From NCBI GenBank assembly GCA_946626535.1, contig CAMOUK010000001.1, forward strand, positions 1 to 64,000: 64,000 nucleotides of DNA. Direction: 5' to 3'. The position numbers were made by a program, and so were the translations under genes. This DNA is from an uncultured Caryophanales bacterium (GTDB lineage Bacteria > Bacillota_I > Bacilli_A > Acholeplasmatales > Anaeroplasmataceae). The notes under the pieces were generated by a model. That model saw only the letters and a list, made by a program, of their open reading frames with translations, did no database searches and was not told the DNA's origin. Positions 34,103-43,606 of the stretch are shown here, piece after piece; the stretch's first letter is position 1, and each line of letters opens with the position of its first letter.

Positions 34103-36148
34103 TTATGCAGCTTGGGCATCCTTTAATATCTTTTCTTGAATATAGGCTGGCGTTTGTTCATAACTATCGAAAGTTCTATTAAAGTAACCTGAACCTTGAG
34201 TCATACTCTTTAGATCATTTACATATTCTAATATTTCTGATTCTGGAACTAAAGCTGTAATCTTTTGATCCTTAACTGAATTTATATCCATACCAACGAT
34301 TTTAGCACGTCTAGTGTTTAAGTCTGAAATAATAGTACCAACATCATCTGTATGTACTGTTACAACAATCTTAATGATTGGTTCAAGTACTACAGGGTTA
34401 CATTTCATATAAGCATCCTTAAATGCTAAGATTGCTGCCATCTTGAACGCAAGTTCGTTTGAATCTACTGGGTGGTATTTACCATCCTTTAAGCATGCAT
34501 GTACACCAATAACTGGGAAACCTGCAAGTAAGCCCTTTTCACAAGCCTCATAGAAGCCCTTTTCTACTGCAGGGAAATAGTTTTTAGGTACTGCACCACC
34601 AAATACTTCTTCAGTGAAATTATTTTCTGGAGCTGGTTCGAAATCCATTTGTACTACACCATAGAAGCCTGAACCACCTGATTGCTTAACATATCTTCCA
34701 TCACCTGTAGCTTTACCTCTAATTGTTTCTCTATAAACAATCTTACAATCAGCAGTATCTACATCTAGCTTATAAGAATTTTTCATTCTTTCTAAGATAT
34801 ATGTTAAGTGACCTAATCCTAAAGAACCAATTAATAATTGAGCAGTTTCAACATTTCTCTTAACCTCAATTGATTTATCCTCTAGCATAATCTTAGCTAA
34901 AACTGTACCTAGCTTATCATCATCATTTTTAGATTTTGTAACTAAAGCCTTATAGTAAACAGCTGTAGGGAATTCAATTTCAGGATATTTAACCTTATTT
35001 TTAGGTGAACATAATGTCATTGATGTTAATAAACCATCAATCTTATTAATTGCACCAATATCACCTGCTGTAATCTTTTGAACTGCAGTTTGCTTACCAC
35101 CACAGAGACTAAATAATTGGTTAACAGTTATAGATTTACCTAGATTTGGTACATAAACTTCATCACCAACACTAACAGTACCAGAATTTACCTTGAAGAT
35201 ATTAGTTGTTCCACTAAATGAATCAACAGTAGTCTTAAATACTAAAGCGCTAAATGGCTCAGAATCGTTAGTCTTAATTTCTACGTCATTACCCTTTTCA
35301 TCCTTAGCGATAATAGGATTTAAATCGCTTGGATTTGGCATATAATCTACAAACATTTGTAAAGCTGTATGAATACCAATATTCTTTGTTGCACATCCAA
35401 CTAATACTGGAATTAATTCACCATTTAATACACCATCTCTCAAACCTTTTTGAATTTCTTCATGAGTTAAAGTTTCACCACCGAAAAATTTATCTAATAA
35501 CTCTTCAGATGTTTGAGCAACAGCTTCTACCATTGTATTGTGAAGCTCGAAAACCTTTTGTTTCTTGTCATCGTAAATTTCAGCATCTTCACAAGTCTTA
35601 CCGTTATATTTTCTAGCTTTTAAAGTAACGATATTTACAAATCCATCGAATGAATCATTATGACCCATTGGATAAGAGAATGGAATTGCATTTTTTCCTA
35701 GTCTTTCTTGAATTTGATCGAAAACCTTATCGAAATGAACATCATCTTTATCCATCTTATTAACATAGATTAATGTAGGTATATTTTTCTTTCTAAGCAT
35801 GTTCCAGTGCTTAACAGTTTCTACTTCTACACCACTTGATGCATCTATAACTAAAACAGCACCCTTAACAACGCTACAAGCTGAAATAGCTTCTCCAATA
35901 AAATCGTCATTACCAGGTACATCTATTAAGTTCATCTTATATCCTTCATACTCAAGAGGAACAACAGATAATCTTACTGATGATAATCTTGTTTTTTCTT
36001 CTTGTAAATAATCAGATATAGTGGTTCCTTTCTCAATGCTTCCTTTTGTTGCGTTCATTGCAGTTGAATATAGGGCCTCCACTAAAGAAGTCTTACCGCT
36101 TCCTTGGTGGCCCAACACCGCAATATTTCTAATTTTGCTTGCGTCCAT
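34103..36148 (-). CDS. EF-G-like translation GTPase (EF-G2 type)
   Basis: A 681-residue relative of elongation factor G. The P-loop is GHQGSGKTS and NKMD is intact. Switch II reads DVPGNDDF where EF-G has DTPGHVDF, so the catalytic His is replaced by Asn or Asp. Domains IV-V (GGSGFYGVVQMDFEPAPENNF onward) are present. This is the EF-G2-like branch found beside the canonical factor in many bacteria; its role is unsettled. It has an extended -10 (TGATATAAT) upstream and is expressed alone. Confidence 0.85.
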   Translation of the reverse strand: MDASKIRNIAVLGHQGSGKTSLVEALYSTAMNATKGSIEKGTTISDYLQEEKTRLSSVRLSVVPLEYEGYKMNLIDVPGNDDFIGEAISACSVVKGAVLVIDASSGVEVETVKHWNMLRKKNIPTLIYVNKMDKDDVHFDKVFDQIQERLGKNAIPFSYPMGHNDSFDGFVNIVTLKARKYNGKTCEDAEIYDDKKQKVFELHNTMVEAVAQTSEELLDKFFGGETLTHEEIQKGLRDGVLNGELIPVLVGCATKNIGIHTALQMFVDYMPNPSDLNPIIAKDEKGNDVEIKTNDSEPFSALVFKTTVDSFSGTTNIFKVNSGTVSVGDEVYVPNLGKSITVNQLFSLCGGKQTAVQKITAGDIGAINKIDGLLTSMTLCSPKNKVKYPEIEFPTAVYYKALVTKSKNDDDKLGTVLAKIMLEDKSIEVKRNVETAQLLIGSLGLGHLTYILERMKNSYKLDVDTADCKIVYRETIRGKATGDGRYVKQSGGSGFYGVVQMDFEPAPENNFTEEVFGGAVPKNYFPAVEKGFYEACEKGLLAGFPVIGVHACLKDGKYHPVDSNELAFKMAAILAFKDAYMKCNPVVLEPIIKIVVTVHTDDVGTIISDLNTRRAKIVGMDINSVKDQKITALVPESEILEYVNDLKSMTQGSGYFNRTFDSYEQTPAYIQEKILKDAQAA

Positions 36149-36241
36149 AATATTAAATTCCTTTCTTGAAAACGTTTCACTAACTAAATTATATCACAAG
36201 AAACAACCAAAATGTATAAAAAAATTACTTTTTTTCTAATA

Positions 36242-36898
36242 TTATAAATATTTATGTTCAGCAAAGGAAAAATAACTATTTTTACCTACTATTATATGGT
36301 CTAAAAGTACTACACCTACATTAGCTAAAACTGTCTTTAATTGAAAGGTAACATCAATATCACTTTCTGATGGCTTTAAATTATTTGATGGATGATTATG
36401 AAATATAAATATTCCATGAGCTGAATAATCTATAGCCTGCTTTACAATTTTTCTAAATGGAAAAAAGGCACGAGTTCCTTCAAAATTATCAAATATAATT
36501 TTTTTAATAATTCCAAGCTGAGAATCTACGTATATAGCAATAACTACCTCATATTGTAATAACAAATAATCATTTTTAACATATTCATATGCTTCATTTG
36601 TTGAACGCAAGTATATTACATTCTTCTCTTTTTTTCTTACCATATATCTTTTAGCAATTTCAAAGCACGCTAAAAGCTTTGTAGCTTTAGCTTTACCAAT
36701 ACCATTTATATTTTTAAGCTCATAAAAATTCATATCCATTAGCTTTTCTAAACCAATCTCCTTAGCTAGCCTATCAGCTAGCTCAAAGACATTTTCTTCC
36801 TTTGTTCCTGTCCCAAGCATTATAGCTATAAGCTCACTATCTAAAAGATTATTAGCACCATCATTTATTATTTTTTCTCTAGGTAATAATTTATTCAT
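36242..36898 (-). CDS. radC: RadC-like JAB/MPN domain protein
   Basis: 218 residues. The N-terminus has helix-hairpin-helix DNA-binding sequence (NINGIGKAKATKLLACFEIAKR). The C-terminal JAMM motif HNHPSNNLKPSESD (HxHx7Sx2D) binds zinc. The DNA-repair role given to the family is doubtful. The start ATG has GAGGAA 7 bases upstream, and that site is paired in a hairpin with TTCCTC. It is downstream of folC on the same strand. Confidence 0.92.
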   Translation of the reverse strand: MNKLLPREKIINDGANNLLDSELIAIMLGTGTKEENVFELADRLAKEIGLEKLMDMNFYELKNINGIGKAKATKLLACFEIAKRYMVRKKEKNVIYLRSTNEAYEYVKNDYLLLQYEVVIAIYVDSQLGIIKKIIFDNFEGTRAFFPFRKIVKQAIDYSAHGIFIFHNHPSNNLKPSESDIDVTFQLKTVLANVGVVLLDHIIVGKNSYFSFAEHKYL

Positions 36899-36929
36899 AA
36901 AAAAATTCCTCCATATAATAATAGAGGAA
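36899..36929 (-). terminator. Hairpin holding the radC ribosome site
   Basis: On the minus strand TTCCTC pairs with GAGGAA over a 12-base AT loop, and TTTTTTT follows right before the radC ATG. It can act as the folC terminator, and it also hides the radC Shine-Dalgarno sequence. Confidence 0.6.
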
Positions 36930-36953
36930 ATTTTAAAATTTTTTTGAAATATT

Positions 36954-38192
36954 TTATTTTTTTATTAAATTTCTTGCCATTGATATAAAATGAATTGATC
37001 CAGTTACTAATAAGATTTCATCATCTTTTAATTCCTTTAATGCCACATCGATACATTCATTAATATCATTAAAGCATATAGATTCTATATTAGTAGCTTT
37101 TTTAAACACATTTACATCAGAGGCTCTAGTATCAATAATAGTGGTAAAATAGTACCTTAAAGCTATTTCATCAAGCTTCTTAAGCATTTTATCATATGCT
37201 TTATCAGCAAGGGCTGAAAAGACAATTTTTACCTTCTTATCATACATTTTTTTAATGTTATCAACTAAATTATTTATCGCTGAAATATTATGAGCTCCAT
37301 CGATAATAACATTATCCTTTAAATACTCAAATCTACCAGGTATCTTAGTTTCTTCTAAGCCAAATTTAATTAAATCTTCTTCAATATTTGGTTCGATAAA
37401 TTTTGCAGCCTCTATAGCTAGTGCGGCATTATAGGCTTGATATGAGCCAAGTAGATTAACAATATAATTGTTATTTTTATAGCTAAATTCAGTTTTAGTA
37501 GATAATTTAATATCTTTTACATTTGAATTTACATTTAATATTTTCGCATTTAAATTATTACAATAATTATTAAATAAAGGCATTAAGTTATCATCAACAG
37601 CAGTTAATAAATAGCCATCTTGTTTAACAATACCTAATTTATGAGAAGCTATCTCTTCTAAGGTATTGCCTAATTGAGCCATATGATCATAGCCGATATT
37701 TGTAATAATTGATAGATTAGAATTTATAAAATTAGTTGAATCTAGTCTTCCACCAAGACCACATTCAATTATAGCTAAATCGATATTTCTATCCTGGAAA
37801 TATAAAAGTGCCATAAGTAATGTAAGCTCAAAAAATGGAATTACATCATTATATTTATCATAATATGATCTTGAATAATCATATAAATAATTAACATAAT
37901 TTAGGATTTCAGCATTAGATATATATCTATCATTAATCATTATTCTTTCGTTGAAGAATAAATAATAAGGGGAGGTAAACATACCTACATGCTTACCTGT
38001 ATGCTTCAAAATATTTTTTATATAGTTACAGCAAGAGCCCTTACCATTAGTTCCAGCGACGTGAATAATTTTATAATCTAGCTTAATATCAAGCTCACTT
38101 ACACATCTTTTAATTCTATCTAGATTTTCTCTTCTAGCTAATTTTTTTTGATTATAAAGCCAGTTAATGGCATCATCAATATTATTAAACAT
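36954..38192 (-). CDS. folC: Folylpolyglutamate synthase / dihydrofolate synthase
   Basis: Adds glutamate to (dihydro)folate. A Mur-ligase-like ATP fold with VAGTNGKGSCCNYI near 46-59, ECGLGGRLDSTN near 141-152 and the C-terminal VIDGAHN. The 412-residue length is normal. Its start overlaps the valS stop by one base, the common valS-folC pair of Firmicutes, so it belongs to the T-box-controlled transcript. Confidence 0.94.
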   Translation of the reverse strand: MFNNIDDAINWLYNQKKLARRENLDRIKRCVSELDIKLDYKIIHVAGTNGKGSCCNYIKNILKHTGKHVGMFTSPYYLFFNERIMINDRYISNAEILNYVNYLYDYSRSYYDKYNDVIPFFELTLLMALLYFQDRNIDLAIIECGLGGRLDSTNFINSNLSIITNIGYDHMAQLGNTLEEIASHKLGIVKQDGYLLTAVDDNLMPLFNNYCNNLNAKILNVNSNVKDIKLSTKTEFSYKNNNYIVNLLGSYQAYNAALAIEAAKFIEPNIEEDLIKFGLEETKIPGRFEYLKDNVIIDGAHNISAINNLVDNIKKMYDKKVKIVFSALADKAYDKMLKKLDEIALRYYFTTIIDTRASDVNVFKKATNIESICFNDINECIDVALKELKDDEILLVTGSIHFISMARNLIKK

Positions 38193-40795
38193 TATTCTTT
38201 AATTTCGGCTAATGCCTTCTTAACCTCTTCATATTGCTTCAAATAAGTTTCTTGCTTAGCCTTTTCAGATTCAATCTTAGCTTGAGGTGCTTTAGCAATA
38301 AATGCCTCATTTGATAACATTGCCTTACTTCTCTTTAGCTCATTTTCAAGCTTTAATAAGTCAGCTTCTAGCTTCTTAATAACCTCATTAATATCAACTA
38401 AATCAGATGAAGGAATATAAATTGTAGAATGCTTCATAACAACTACTACATTGCCCTTTGATTCTAAAGGCTCAGTAATAAACTTTAATTCCTTTGGATT
38501 AGTAAATTTGGTTAGATAAATTGATGTTAAATTAATTGTATCTAGAGTCTTTTGATCCTTTGCATAAATTGAAATTGTAATAGGTTCCTTTGGAGCCTTA
38601 TTAGCTTTAGCTCTTTCATTTCTAACTGATGTGATAATTTCAATTAATGAATCAATTGATTCAACAGCTAAATCATCATCAAATTCTTTATTAACTTCTG
38701 GCCATTTAGAAATTGTAATAGATGCTTCCTCATGTGGAAGAGTTTGATAAATTTCTTCTGTGATAAATGGAATAAATGGATGTAGTAGTTTAACGATAGA
38801 TTTTAATACATAAACTAATACATTCTTAGTCATTTGCTTATTAGCCTCATCATCAGATGATAAATCAACCTTTGAAATTTCTACATACCAAGATGCAAAA
38901 TCATCCCATACGAATGTATAAAGTGTTCTTGCAGCCTCACCAAATTCATATTTTTCCATGTTGTAATCAACATTTTCGATAACCTTATTTAGCTTAGATA
39001 AAATCCACTTAGATGGTAAGTTAAGCTTTGATTTTTCAATCTTTGTTTCCTTATAATCATCACCTAAGTTCATCATAACATATCTAGAAATATTCCAAAT
39101 CTTATTTAAATAATTCCAGCTTGATTCAATCTTAGTTTCATCAAATCTTAAATCTAATCCTGGAGCTGAATTTGTTGTTAAGAAATAACGTAGTGAATCT
39201 GTACCATATTTAGCGATAACATCGAATGGATCTACACCATTACCTAAAGATTTAGACATCTTTCTACCTTGGTTATCTCTAATTAAGCCATGGATTAAAA
39301 TATCCTTAAATGGTGCCTTATGAGTAAATTCAATGCCTTGGAATAGCATTCTTGCTACCCAGAAGAAAATAATATCGTAGCCTGTAACTAGACAGTTTGT
39401 TGGATAATATCTTTTTAACATGTCAGTATTTTCTGGCCAACCCATAGTTGAGAAAGGCCATAATGCTGATGAGAACCAAGTATCTAGTACATCCTCATCT
39501 TGTACCCAGCCTTCACCTGGACATTCAACCTGTACCTTTACCTCATCATTTTTATACCATGCTGGAATTCTATGACCCCACCATAGCTGTCTTGATACAC
39601 ACCAATCCTGAATATCAGTTAACCAGTGTTCAAGAGTTCCTTTAAATCTTTCTGGAACAAATCTATACTCATCATTTTCTAATACTTGTTTTGCTAAAAC
39701 ATCCATCTTAACAAACCATTGCTTAGAAAGTCTAGGCTCTACTACTACACCTGTACGCTCTGAATGACCTACAGAGTGAACGATTGGCTCAGTTTTAACA
39801 TAAAGACCTACCTTTTCTAAGTCCTTAATTAAAGCCTCTCTACACTCAAATCTATCCATGCCCTCATACTTTCCAGCCATAGCGTTCATTGTACCATCAT
39901 CATTCATACAAAGTGGCATAGCTAAATTATGACGCTTACCAACCTCAAAGTCATTAGGGTCATGAGCTGGAGTTACCTTAACACAGCCTGTACCAAATTC
40001 AATATCTACATATTCGTCTGCAATAACTGGAATTTTAACATCAGTACCAGGAATATAAACCTCTTTACCGATTAAATCCTTATATCTTTCATCCTTTGGA
40101 TTAACCATGATTGCTTGGTCAGCAAACATAGTTTCAGGTCTAGTTGTAGCGATAGTTACAGAACCTTTGCCATCAACAAATGGATATTTAAAGTAATAGA
40201 ATGCACCTTCAACATCCTTATGCTCTACCTCAATATTAGATAAAGCTGTCTTTGCTTGACAATCCCAGTTTATAATACGTTCTCCTTGATATAATAAGCC
40301 TTTATTATATAAAGTGATAAAAACGTAATTAACAGCCTTATTTAAGCCTTCATCTAAAGTAAATCTTTCCTTTGTATAATCTAGTGAAAGTCCTAATGCT
40401 GCCCATTGGCTTCTAATAATTTTAGCGTATTCTTTTTTCCACTGCCAAGCAACCTTTAAGAATTCTTCTCTTCCAATATCATATCTAGAGATGCCTTGTT
40501 CCTTTAGCTTAGCATCAACCTTAGCTTGAGTTGCGATACCAGCATGGTCCATACCAGGTAGCCATAAAGCATCGTAGCCTTGCATTCTTTTTCTTCTAAT
40601 AATAATATCTTGTAAAGTTGTATCCCAAGAATGTCCTAAATGTAATTTACCAGTTACATTTGGTGGTGGAATAACTATAGAATATGGCTTTTTAGATAGA
40701 TCACCAGCTTCAAAGAATCCACCCTTTAGCCAAAAATCATATTTACCTTCTTCAACTTCTTTAAAATCATATTTTGGTTTTAAAATTTTATTCAT
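38192..40795 (-). CDS. valS: Valyl-tRNA synthetase
   Basis: Class I synthetase of 867 residues. The HIGH motif appears as LHLGHSWD, following PPPNVTGK; KMSKS is intact in GRKMSKSLGN. The editing domain (GTGCVKVTPAHDPNDFEVG) and the C-terminal coiled coil (EADLLKLENELKRSKAMLSNEAFI) are present. The start overlaps the GNAT gene stop by 4 bases (ATGA). A T-box leader precedes the GNAT gene and should control both. Confidence 0.96.
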   Translation of the reverse strand: MNKILKPKYDFKEVEEGKYDFWLKGGFFEAGDLSKKPYSIVIPPPNVTGKLHLGHSWDTTLQDIIIRRKRMQGYDALWLPGMDHAGIATQAKVDAKLKEQGISRYDIGREEFLKVAWQWKKEYAKIIRSQWAALGLSLDYTKERFTLDEGLNKAVNYVFITLYNKGLLYQGERIINWDCQAKTALSNIEVEHKDVEGAFYYFKYPFVDGKGSVTIATTRPETMFADQAIMVNPKDERYKDLIGKEVYIPGTDVKIPVIADEYVDIEFGTGCVKVTPAHDPNDFEVGKRHNLAMPLCMNDDGTMNAMAGKYEGMDRFECREALIKDLEKVGLYVKTEPIVHSVGHSERTGVVVEPRLSKQWFVKMDVLAKQVLENDEYRFVPERFKGTLEHWLTDIQDWCVSRQLWWGHRIPAWYKNDEVKVQVECPGEGWVQDEDVLDTWFSSALWPFSTMGWPENTDMLKRYYPTNCLVTGYDIIFFWVARMLFQGIEFTHKAPFKDILIHGLIRDNQGRKMSKSLGNGVDPFDVIAKYGTDSLRYFLTTNSAPGLDLRFDETKIESSWNYLNKIWNISRYVMMNLGDDYKETKIEKSKLNLPSKWILSKLNKVIENVDYNMEKYEFGEAARTLYTFVWDDFASWYVEISKVDLSSDDEANKQMTKNVLVYVLKSIVKLLHPFIPFITEEIYQTLPHEEASITISKWPEVNKEFDDDLAVESIDSLIEIITSVRNERAKANKAPKEPITISIYAKDQKTLDTINLTSIYLTKFTNPKELKFITEPLESKGNVVVVMKHSTIYIPSSDLVDINEVIKKLEADLLKLENELKRSKAMLSNEAFIAKAPQAKIESEKAKQETYLKQYEEVKKALAEIKE

Positions 40796-41331
40796 CTTCT
40801 TGTCATCCTTTCATAATCCTCTTTGGTCATTGAATAGAAATCAGCATCAACTACTCTACCATCATATAATGCTTTAAACTTTTCTAAGCGACCATTATAA
40901 TAAAATCCACATTTTTCAATAACTCTTTTTGATGCATAATTATCTACGTGATGTCCTACTTCCAAAACCTCACAGTCTGTTTTAGTAAAAACATAATTTA
41001 TTACAAGCTTAACAGCTTCTGTCATATAGCCTTTATTGTGATATTCTTCAGCTAAAGAGAAGCCTAAGCTTTTAACATATTTATATTTCCTAATACCATT
41101 ATTATAAATGGATATAGTACCTATCAGCTTTTTAGAGTCAACCTCAGTAATAGCGTATGTCTCCTTATTTAAAATAAGGCTTGAAAGCATACGCCTTGCC
41201 ACCTCCTTATTAGGGAATGGTTTCCATCCTGCCATAGGACCAATATTAGGATTTTTACCAAATTCATAAAAATCATCGACATCGTTAAAGTTTAAGTCTC
41301 TAATTCTTATTTTTTGACCAATTAAATGCAT
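40792..41331 (-). CDS. GNAT N-acetyltransferase, RimJ/RimL-like
   Basis: About 179 residues of the acetyl-CoA-dependent GNAT fold: IRIRDLNFNDVDDFYEF at the start, SLAEEYHNKGYMTEAVKLVINYVF (the acetyl-CoA loop), and VDNYASKRVIEKCGFYYNGRLEKF. The likely target is a protein N-terminus or an amino acid, which is not certain. The start is ATG 41331, because upstream codons of the longer frame lie inside the T-box. AGGA for this start lies in the 3' arm of the T-box terminator. It is the first gene of GNAT-valS-folC. Confidence 0.88.
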   Translation of the reverse strand: MHLIGQKIRIRDLNFNDVDDFYEFGKNPNIGPMAGWKPFPNKEVARRMLSSLILNKETYAITEVDSKKLIGTISIYNNGIRKYKYVKSLGFSLAEEYHNKGYMTEAVKLVINYVFTKTDCEVLEVGHHVDNYASKRVIEKCGFYYNGRLEKFKALYDGRVVDADFYSMTKEDYERMTRR

Positions 41332-41568
41332 AAAAAAAGTCCTCAAAAAATAAATTTTCAAGGACGAATAAATCCGCGGTACCACCTTTATTCTAAATTA
41401 TAAATAATCTAGCTCTTCATTATCATTAACGCTGATTAACGTTATAAGCTACTAAAATTCACCTATAAAGCTCCCTGGCTACCTTTTTTTACCTACTCTA
41501 GATATTTCCACCTAACATATCCTCTCTATAAAAGTAAAATAAAATACTCCTCCAGCTCATCGCCTTTA
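41332..41568 (-). promoter_or_regulatory. T-box leader of the GNAT-valS-folC operon
   Basis: On the minus strand the order is GATGAGCTGGAGGAGTA, AGAGAGG, a GGTGGAAATATC stem, a candidate specifier GTA (valine) in CTAGAGTAGG, GAGCT, and the T-box AAGGTGGTACCGCGG (41388-41374). The terminator GTCCTTG...TGAGGAC plus seven T follows (41365-41332). Uncharged tRNA-Val should favour the antiterminator. The specifier is my reading of the stem and could be off by a base. Confidence 0.9.
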
Positions 41569-41573
41569 GGAGT

Positions 41574-41602
41574 ATTATAATCTTTTATTTTATTAAACTC
41601 AA
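41574..41602 (-). promoter_or_regulatory. Promoter of the T-box transcript
   Basis: On the minus strand TTGAGT (41602-41597) and TATAAT (41579-41574) are 17 bp apart, immediately before the T-box. Confidence 0.7.
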
Positions 41603-41613
41603 CATTTTTTTAA

Positions 41614-42294
41614 TTAATTCATTATATTATTTAAATTAATTGACATATGAATATTATAATATGTGAAAATATCATTTAATAATTGATTAAAATCACAATC
41701 GCTATATTCTATAAATTCCTTTTTATCATAATAATATTCTTTCCAAATATTTAGCTTAGGAGTATTAGAATTTATAGAATGATTTTTACAATAACAGCCA
41801 CCTTCTTTTAAATCAAAAAAGACTAGGTCATTTTTATTTTTACATATTACACATTCATTTAGACTTGGATTGATACCAAACACATAAAGCATCTTAATTA
41901 AATATAGAGCTAATACCTTCTTATAATTATCATATTCATCTAAATAATTAATAATTTTTATAACAAAGTTATAAATCTTATTATGATAATTATCATTTTG
42001 AATTTGTTTTAATAGATATAAAATAACCTGAATAGCTTTAATTTTATTAATATTTGCAGTTAAATTAAAGTGACTTTTTATTAATCTAAATTCAATTAAT
42101 GAAGGTAATTTTGACTTCGTTTTAATGTATTTTACCTCATTTAGGGTAGTTGTAAAATCAAGTAATGATTGATTATACTTTTTAGCCCCCTTGACTAGTA
42201 TTGAATCAGTACCATAGGGCGTATAAAGATATACAATTTTTGATTTTTCCTTATAATCAATAGATGATATTACAATACCTTCAAACTCGTCCAT
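41614..42294 (-). CDS. recO: DNA repair protein RecO
   Basis: Recombination mediator acting with RecR/RecF to load RecA. 226 residues: the N-terminal OB fold opens EGIVISSIDYKEKSKIVYLYT, and four cysteines form a zinc site (CVICKNKNDLVFFDLKEGGCYCKNH). Its start overlaps the era stop, the usual era-recO order. The last gene of the long his-to-recO run. Confidence 0.92.
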   Translation of the reverse strand: MDEFEGIVISSIDYKEKSKIVYLYTPYGTDSILVKGAKKYNQSLLDFTTTLNEVKYIKTKSKLPSLIEFRLIKSHFNLTANINKIKAIQVILYLLKQIQNDNYHNKIYNFVIKIINYLDEYDNYKKVLALYLIKMLYVFGINPSLNECVICKNKNDLVFFDLKEGGCYCKNHSINSNTPKLNIWKEYYYDKKEFIEYSDCDFNQLLNDIFTYYNIHMSINLNNIMN

Positions 42295-43202
42295 TAAAAG
42301 TCGTCCTTACTATACCCAAGCTTCTTTAGGGTATCTTCCTTTTCCTTCCAATCCTTTTGAATCTTTACCCATAAATCAAGATGGACTTTTTTACCAATCA
42401 GCTTTTTAATATCCGCAATTGATTTATTCTTAATTTCTTTAATTAAGGCTCCATCCTTACCGATAATAATCTTTTTTTGAGAGGATCTTTCAACATAAAT
42501 TGTAGCGTAAATGTCGATATAATTTTCATTTTCCTCATTTTGTTTAAATAAATCTACTACAACCGCAATAGAATGAGGGATTTCTTCTTTTGTTAAATTT
42601 AAGATTTTTTCTCTTATAAGCTCACCAACTAAGAATCTTTCAGAATGATCTGATATTTCATCTTCTGGATATAATTTAGGACCAAATGGTAGAGCCTTTT
42701 TTATTTCTTCAATTAAGATATCTACATTTTTATCCTCTAATACAGAAATTGGATAAATTCCAGCAAATGGATATAAATCCATATATTTAGCAATAGTTAA
42801 ATCAATGTCGTTAAATTTCTTTAATTGATCAACCTTATTAATTACTAAAAATACTGGATTTTTATATTTTTTTAAATTATTTAAAATAATTTTATCGCCC
42901 TCTAATACTTCCTTAACTGGAGTAGTCATAAATATAACTGCATCAACGTCGTTAATGGAATTATATGAAGCATCAACCATTCTTTTACCAAGTAAGGTTT
43001 TAGCCTTATGAATACCTGGAGTATCAGTAAATATTATTTGAGCATCATCATATGTTTTAATACCTAAAACATTATTTCTTGTCGTCTGAGGCTTATCAGA
43101 TGTTATAGCTATTTTCTTACCAATAATTTTATTTAAAAATGATGATTTACCTACATTTGGTCTTCCAATTATTGATATAAAGCCAGATTTATAATTATCC
43201 AT
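42294..43202 (-). CDS. era: GTPase Era
   Basis: Essential GTPase that binds the 3' end of 16S rRNA in 30S maturation. GRPNVGKSSF near 13-22, DTPGIH, NKVD, and a C-terminal KH domain (IIIGKDGALIKEIKNKSIADIKKLIGKKVHLDLWVK). The 302-residue length is normal. Its ends overlap cdd and recO by one base each. Confidence 0.96.
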   Translation of the reverse strand: MDNYKSGFISIIGRPNVGKSSFLNKIIGKKIAITSDKPQTTRNNVLGIKTYDDAQIIFTDTPGIHKAKTLLGKRMVDASYNSINDVDAVIFMTTPVKEVLEGDKIILNNLKKYKNPVFLVINKVDQLKKFNDIDLTIAKYMDLYPFAGIYPISVLEDKNVDILIEEIKKALPFGPKLYPEDEISDHSERFLVGELIREKILNLTKEEIPHSIAVVVDLFKQNEENENYIDIYATIYVERSSQKKIIIGKDGALIKEIKNKSIADIKKLIGKKVHLDLWVKIQKDWKEKEDTLKKLGYSKDDF

Positions 43203-43606
43203 TATAAATCACCATCATTAAATGAATAAGGAAGTAGCTTTTCTACTGTTGTAAAAACATATTCCTTAGAAAGTGTAGAAAGGACTACTGGTGTATCTTG
43301 AGGAAGTAATTCGCTCATAACCTGTCTACATAATCCACATGGTGAAATTGGTCTTTTTGCTTGACCAACAATCGCAAAAGCCACAGCATCTTCCTTCTTA
43401 TATCCTTCAGATATCATCTTATTTAGGGTTGTAGTCTCAGCACAGCTTCCATTTGGGTAGCTAGCATTTTCAACATTACAACCAAATATGATATTGCCAT
43501 CTTTAAGTAGAACTGCCGCACCAACCTTAAAGTTAGAATATGGTGCATGAGCAAAATCTCTACCATGGATAGCCTTATTTACTAAATTATCCCAATCTAT
43601 ATTCAT
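43202..43606 (-). CDS. cdd: Cytidine deaminase
   Basis: Zinc enzyme converting cytidine to uridine, 134 residues. The catalytic pair is NVENASYPNGSCAETTTL (Cys-Ala-Glu) and PCGLCRQVM. It lies between ybeY and era, overlapping both, as in many Firmicutes. Confidence 0.94.
   Translation of the reverse strand: MNIDWDNLVNKAIHGRDFAHAPYSNFKVGAAVLLKDGNIIFGCNVENASYPNGSCAETTTLNKMISEGYKKEDAVAFAIVGQAKRPISPCGLCRQVMSELLPQDTPVVLSTLSKEYVFTTVEKLLPYSFNDGDL

Noticed and set aside
35329..35616. 95-residue plus-strand frame inside the EF-G-like gene
   Set aside because: Antisense shadow of a conserved gene; composition is unlike real proteins.
36160..36178. CcpA cre site upstream of the EF-G-like gene
   Set aside because: The palindrome TGAAACGTTTTCA is one base shorter than a cre site.
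41540..41578. AATACTCC/GGAGTATT hairpin as the recO terminator
   Set aside because: It lies inside the T-box transcript just after its promoter and coincides with T-box stem I, so a terminator role is not needed to explain it.
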